Shown: piece after piece, positions 7,288 through 9,622 of the stretch | Numbering within the stretch: position 1 is the first letter of the stretch | Layout: every line of letters begins with the position of its first letter | Assembly: GCA_903890265.1 (NCBI GenBank) | Contig: CAITAM010000470.1 | Location: forward strand, 1 to 9,622 | Source of the DNA: an uncultured Pseudomonadota bacterium | Lineage (GTDB): Bacteria > Pseudomonadota > Gammaproteobacteria > Steroidobacterales > Steroidobacteraceae | Length of the DNA stretch: 9,622 bases | Direction: 5' to 3' | The notes under the pieces: model-generated | Seen by the model: the letters and a program-made list of their open reading frames with translations, nothing else | Told to the model about the DNA's origin: nothing | Databases searched by the model: none | Translations under genes and position numbers: made by a program

Positions 7288-9552
7288 ATGACTACCCGCC
7301 GCCAATTCCTCAGCAACACCGCGCTCACGGGCGCGCTCTTCTTGGTTTTCAACAGCCGCGGGCAGCGCGCGCTGGCCGACTCGCCGTCGGCCGCGCTGGC
7401 GCGATTGCCCGTCGGCGAGGGGTCGGTGGCGCCTTACGCCTTCGTCTCCATCGCGAGGGACGGGCAGGTGACGATCGTCGCCCACCGCTCCGAGATGGGC
7501 ACCGGCATCCGGACGACGCTGCCGATGGCGCTGGCCGATGAACTCGAGGCCGACTGGGCCCGTGTCACCGTGAGCCAGGCGCCCGGCGACGAGGACACCT
7601 ACGGCAGTCAGAACACCGACGGCTCGCACAGCCTGCGCGACTTCCTGATGCCGATGCGGGTCGCCGGCGCCAGCACCCGCCATCTGCTGATCACGGCGGC
7701 GGCGGCGGCCTGGTCCGTGCCGCGCAGCGAGGTGACCGCGGAGCACCACGAGCTCGCGCACGCGAAGAGCGGTCGCCGCGCCCATTACGGGGAGTTCGCG
7801 GCGGCTGCCGTCGCGCTGCCGCTGCCGGACGTGAAGGACCTCAAGCTCAAGTCCGAGGCGGAATTCCGTTATCTCGGCAAGCCGGTGCACGCCGTTGACT
7901 TAAACGACGTGGTGCACGGTGCCGCGCGCTACGGCATTGACGGCCGGATGCCCGGCCTGCGCTACGCCGTCGTCGCGCGCCCGCCGGTGTACGGTGGACA
8001 CGTGGTCGGCGTCGATTCGACCGCGGCGCTGAAGTTCACCGGCGTCGAACGCGTGGTGCGGATCCCGGCACCGGCGCTGCCGGGCGGCATGCGACCGCTC
8101 GGCGGCGTGGCCGTGGTGGCGAGCAACACCTGGGCTGCCATGCAGGCTCGCGACCTGTTGAAGATCCAGTGGAACGACGGGATTCACGCGAAGCACGACA
8201 GCGCGGCGTACGCCAAGCGGCTGATGGCGGAAGTCCGCCAACCGGCCAAGGTCGTGCGGCACGACGGCGACGTCGACGCGGCCTTCGCCAAGGCGAGCCA
8301 GCGCGTGGTAGCGGAGTACGCGACGCCGTACCTCGCCCATGCGCCGATGGAGCCCCCCGCCGCGATGGCGGTCGTCAAGAACGGCAGCTGCGAGGTGTGG
8401 GCGGCGGTGCAGGACCCCCAGACGACGCGCAAGGAGCTGGCGGCGTTCCTCAAGCTGCCTATCGAGAACGTGAAGGTCAACGTGACGCTGCTGGGCGGCG
8501 GCTTTGGCCGCAAGTCGAAGCCGGACTTCGTGCTCGAAGCGGCCTACATCGCGCGCGAGATCGGCCACCCGGTCAAGGTCACCTGGTCACGCACCGACGA
8601 GCTCCAGCACGGCTACTACCATGCCATCGCCGCGCAGCGCCTCGAGGGCTCACTCGATGCCAGCGGCAAGGTCACCGGCTGGCTGCAGCGCAGCGCGTTC
8701 CCGCCCATCATGTCGACGTTCGCGCCCAACACGGTCTACGCGGACGGCGAGGAACTCGAGATGGGCATGGTCGACACGCCCTACGTGCTGCCGAACGCGC
8801 GTTTTGAAAATGCCCCGGTGCCGCCCGGCGTCCGGATCGGCTGGTTCCGCTCGGTGTGCAACATCCAGCACGCCTTCGCCTCGGGCTCGTTCGTCGACGA
8901 GCTCGCCCACGCGGCCAAGCGCGATCCGCGGGAATTCGTGCTCGAGCTGCTCGGTCCCGATCGCCACATTCCGATCGAGGCCGGTGGCTTCAAGCGCACC
9001 AACTACGGCGGGACCGACGCCGAGTTCCCGTTCGACACCGGCCGCATCCGGCGGACCGTCGAGCGGGTGACGAAGGAAGCCGGCTGGGGTACGCCGCTCC
9101 CGGCCGGGCGCGGCCGCGGCCTCGCGGTGCATCACAGCTTCCTGTCGACCGTGGCGGTGGTGATGGACGTCAGCGTGTCACCGCAGGGCGAGCTCAAGAT
9201 CGAGCAGGTCGACATCGGTATTGACTGCGGCTACGTCGCCAACCCGGAACGCGTGCGGGCTCAGCTCGAGGGCGCGGTCGTGATGGGCGTGACGCTCGCC
9301 CTGCGCGGTGAGATGACGTTCAAGAACGGCCGTGCCGAGCAGTCGAACTTCCACGATTTCCAGCTGCTTGGCATCCACGAGGTGCCGCGTCACGTGCGGG
9401 TGCACCTGATGCCGGCGGACCTCTCCGTTCCCTCCGCCGGCGTCGGCGAGCCGGGCGTGCCGCCCGTGGCGCCGGCGCTGTGCAATGCCATCTTTGCCGC
9501 AACCGGCAAGCGCATCCGGACGCTGCCCATCGCCGGTCAGCTGCGCGCCTGA
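7288..9552 (+). CDS. Xanthine dehydrogenase-family molybdopterin-binding subunit (IorB-like), Tat-exported
   Basis: This is the large molybdenum-cofactor subunit of a molybdenum hydroxylase of the isoquinoline 1-oxidoreductase/aldehyde oxidase type. Such enzymes hydroxylate N-heterocycles or oxidise aldehydes using water. The 754-residue product begins with a twin-arginine signal (TRRQFL at 3-8, hydrophobic stretch 11-21, likely cleavage after RALA near 30), which places it in the periplasm. Family motifs follow: RSEMGTGIRTTLPM at 67-80, the cofactor loop GGGFGRK at 403-409, RSVCNIQHAFASGSFVDELA at 521-540, and GVGEPGVPPVAPAL near the C-terminus, with the likely catalytic Glu721. Length is normal for IorB. 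The ATG at 7288 is chosen because it puts the Arg pair near the N-terminus; a GTG at 7216 would add 24 residues before it. GGGG lies only 2 nt before the ATG, too close for a good ribosome-binding site. The gene is divergent from the TonB receptor, and no iron-sulfur subunit gene is in view. Confidence 0.94.
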   Translation: MTTRRQFLSNTALTGALFLVFNSRGQRALADSPSAALARLPVGEGSVAPYAFVSIARDGQVTIVAHRSEMGTGIRTTLPMALADELEADWARVTVSQAPGDEDTYGSQNTDGSHSLRDFLMPMRVAGASTRHLLITAAAAAWSVPRSEVTAEHHELAHAKSGRRAHYGEFAAAAVALPLPDVKDLKLKSEAEFRYLGKPVHAVDLNDVVHGAARYGIDGRMPGLRYAVVARPPVYGGHVVGVDSTAALKFTGVERVVRIPAPALPGGMRPLGGVAVVASNTWAAMQARDLLKIQWNDGIHAKHDSAAYAKRLMAEVRQPAKVVRHDGDVDAAFAKASQRVVAEYATPYLAHAPMEPPAAMAVVKNGSCEVWAAVQDPQTTRKELAAFLKLPIENVKVNVTLLGGGFGRKSKPDFVLEAAYIAREIGHPVKVTWSRTDELQHGYYHAIAAQRLEGSLDASGKVTGWLQRSAFPPIMSTFAPNTVYADGEELEMGMVDTPYVLPNARFENAPVPPGVRIGWFRSVCNIQHAFASGSFVDELAHAAKRDPREFVLELLGPDRHIPIEAGGFKRTNYGGTDAEFPFDTGRIRRTVERVTKEAGWGTPLPAGRGRGLAVHHSFLSTVAVVMDVSVSPQGELKIEQVDIGIDCGYVANPERVRAQLEGAVVMGVTLALRGEMTFKNGRAEQSNFHDFQLLGIHEVPRHVRVHLMPADLSVPSAGVGEPGVPPVAPALCNAIFAATGKRIRTLPIAGQLRA

Positions 9553-9568
9553 CCGCGCGGCGGCATCG

Positions 9569-9605
9569 GTCCTGCTCGACCGGGCGCAGCCGGGTCGGGC
9601 AGGAC
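9569..9605. terminator. Long hairpin after the hydroxylase gene, candidate terminator
   Basis: GTCCTGC (9569-9575) pairs with GCAGGAC (9599-9605). After a T-G wobble, CGACC (9577-9581) pairs with GGTCG (9593-9597), and past a G-G mismatch GGC pairs with GCC around a GCA loop. The result is a nearly continuous 16-step stem starting 16 nt after the stop codon. No T-run follows within the window. A terminator or mRNA-stabilising role is likely. It suggests the hydroxylase transcript ends here rather than continuing into a partner gene. Confidence 0.55.
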
Positions 9606-9622
9606 GCTCAGTACTCGTCCGA

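Noticed and set aside
7132..7890. 252-codon minus-strand open frame opposite the hydroxylase start
   Set aside because: Arg/Gly/His-rich shadow without motif; it overlaps the Tat signal and N-terminal domain of a clear gene.
9608..9622. Possible 3' end of a convergent minus-strand gene (codons for SDEY then TGA)
   Set aside because: Only four codons are visible, too little to support a gene, although the hairpin just before it would suit a convergent pair.

Overview
The window is a dense, high-GC stretch of bacterial chromosome with strongly G/C-biased third codon positions. It holds six protein-coding genes, one of them cut by the left edge. A TonB-dependent receptor and an RND efflux pump make it Gram-negative. 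The gene mix (sphingomonad/Steroidobacter-type TonB receptor, Tat-exported IorB-like molybdenum hydroxylase, Tag glycosylase) suggests a Gammaproteobacterium or related Proteobacterium. That placement is inference; no taxonomic marker gene is present. I see no rRNA, tRNA, CRISPR array, insertion sequence or phage gene.

Layout: (1) 3-1928 (+) is the C-terminal ~60% of an RND efflux permease. (2) 1939-3102 (+), 10 bp downstream, is a fold-type I PLP aminotransferase, probably translationally coupled to the pump. (3) 3109-3870 (-), convergent with it, is a membrane-anchored or secreted putative metallopeptidase with an HExxHxxGxxD zinc motif. (4) 3928-4545 (+), divergent from that gene, is 3-methyladenine DNA glycosylase I (tag). 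Its zinc and catalytic residues are intact, but one internal segment looks read in the wrong frame. (5) 4536-7034 (-) is a TonB-dependent outer-membrane receptor whose 3' end overlaps that of tag by 10 bp; a 9-bp perfect hairpin lies just past its stop. (6) 7035-7287 is a 253-bp divergent control region. (7) 7288-9552 (+) is a Tat-exported xanthine dehydrogenase-family molybdopterin subunit, followed 16 nt later by a long hairpin.

The functional pairing most worth pursuing is the divergent TonB receptor and periplasmic molybdenum hydroxylase. They share one control region and could take up and oxidise the same compound, perhaps an N-heterocycle or aldehyde. The hydroxylase has no [2Fe-2S] or cytochrome partner gene in view. 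The other genes look like ordinary accessory and housekeeping functions. I found no convincing evidence of a wholly new multi-gene system. The strongest anomalies are the internal frame switch in tag and the possible leaderless start of the hydroxylase.
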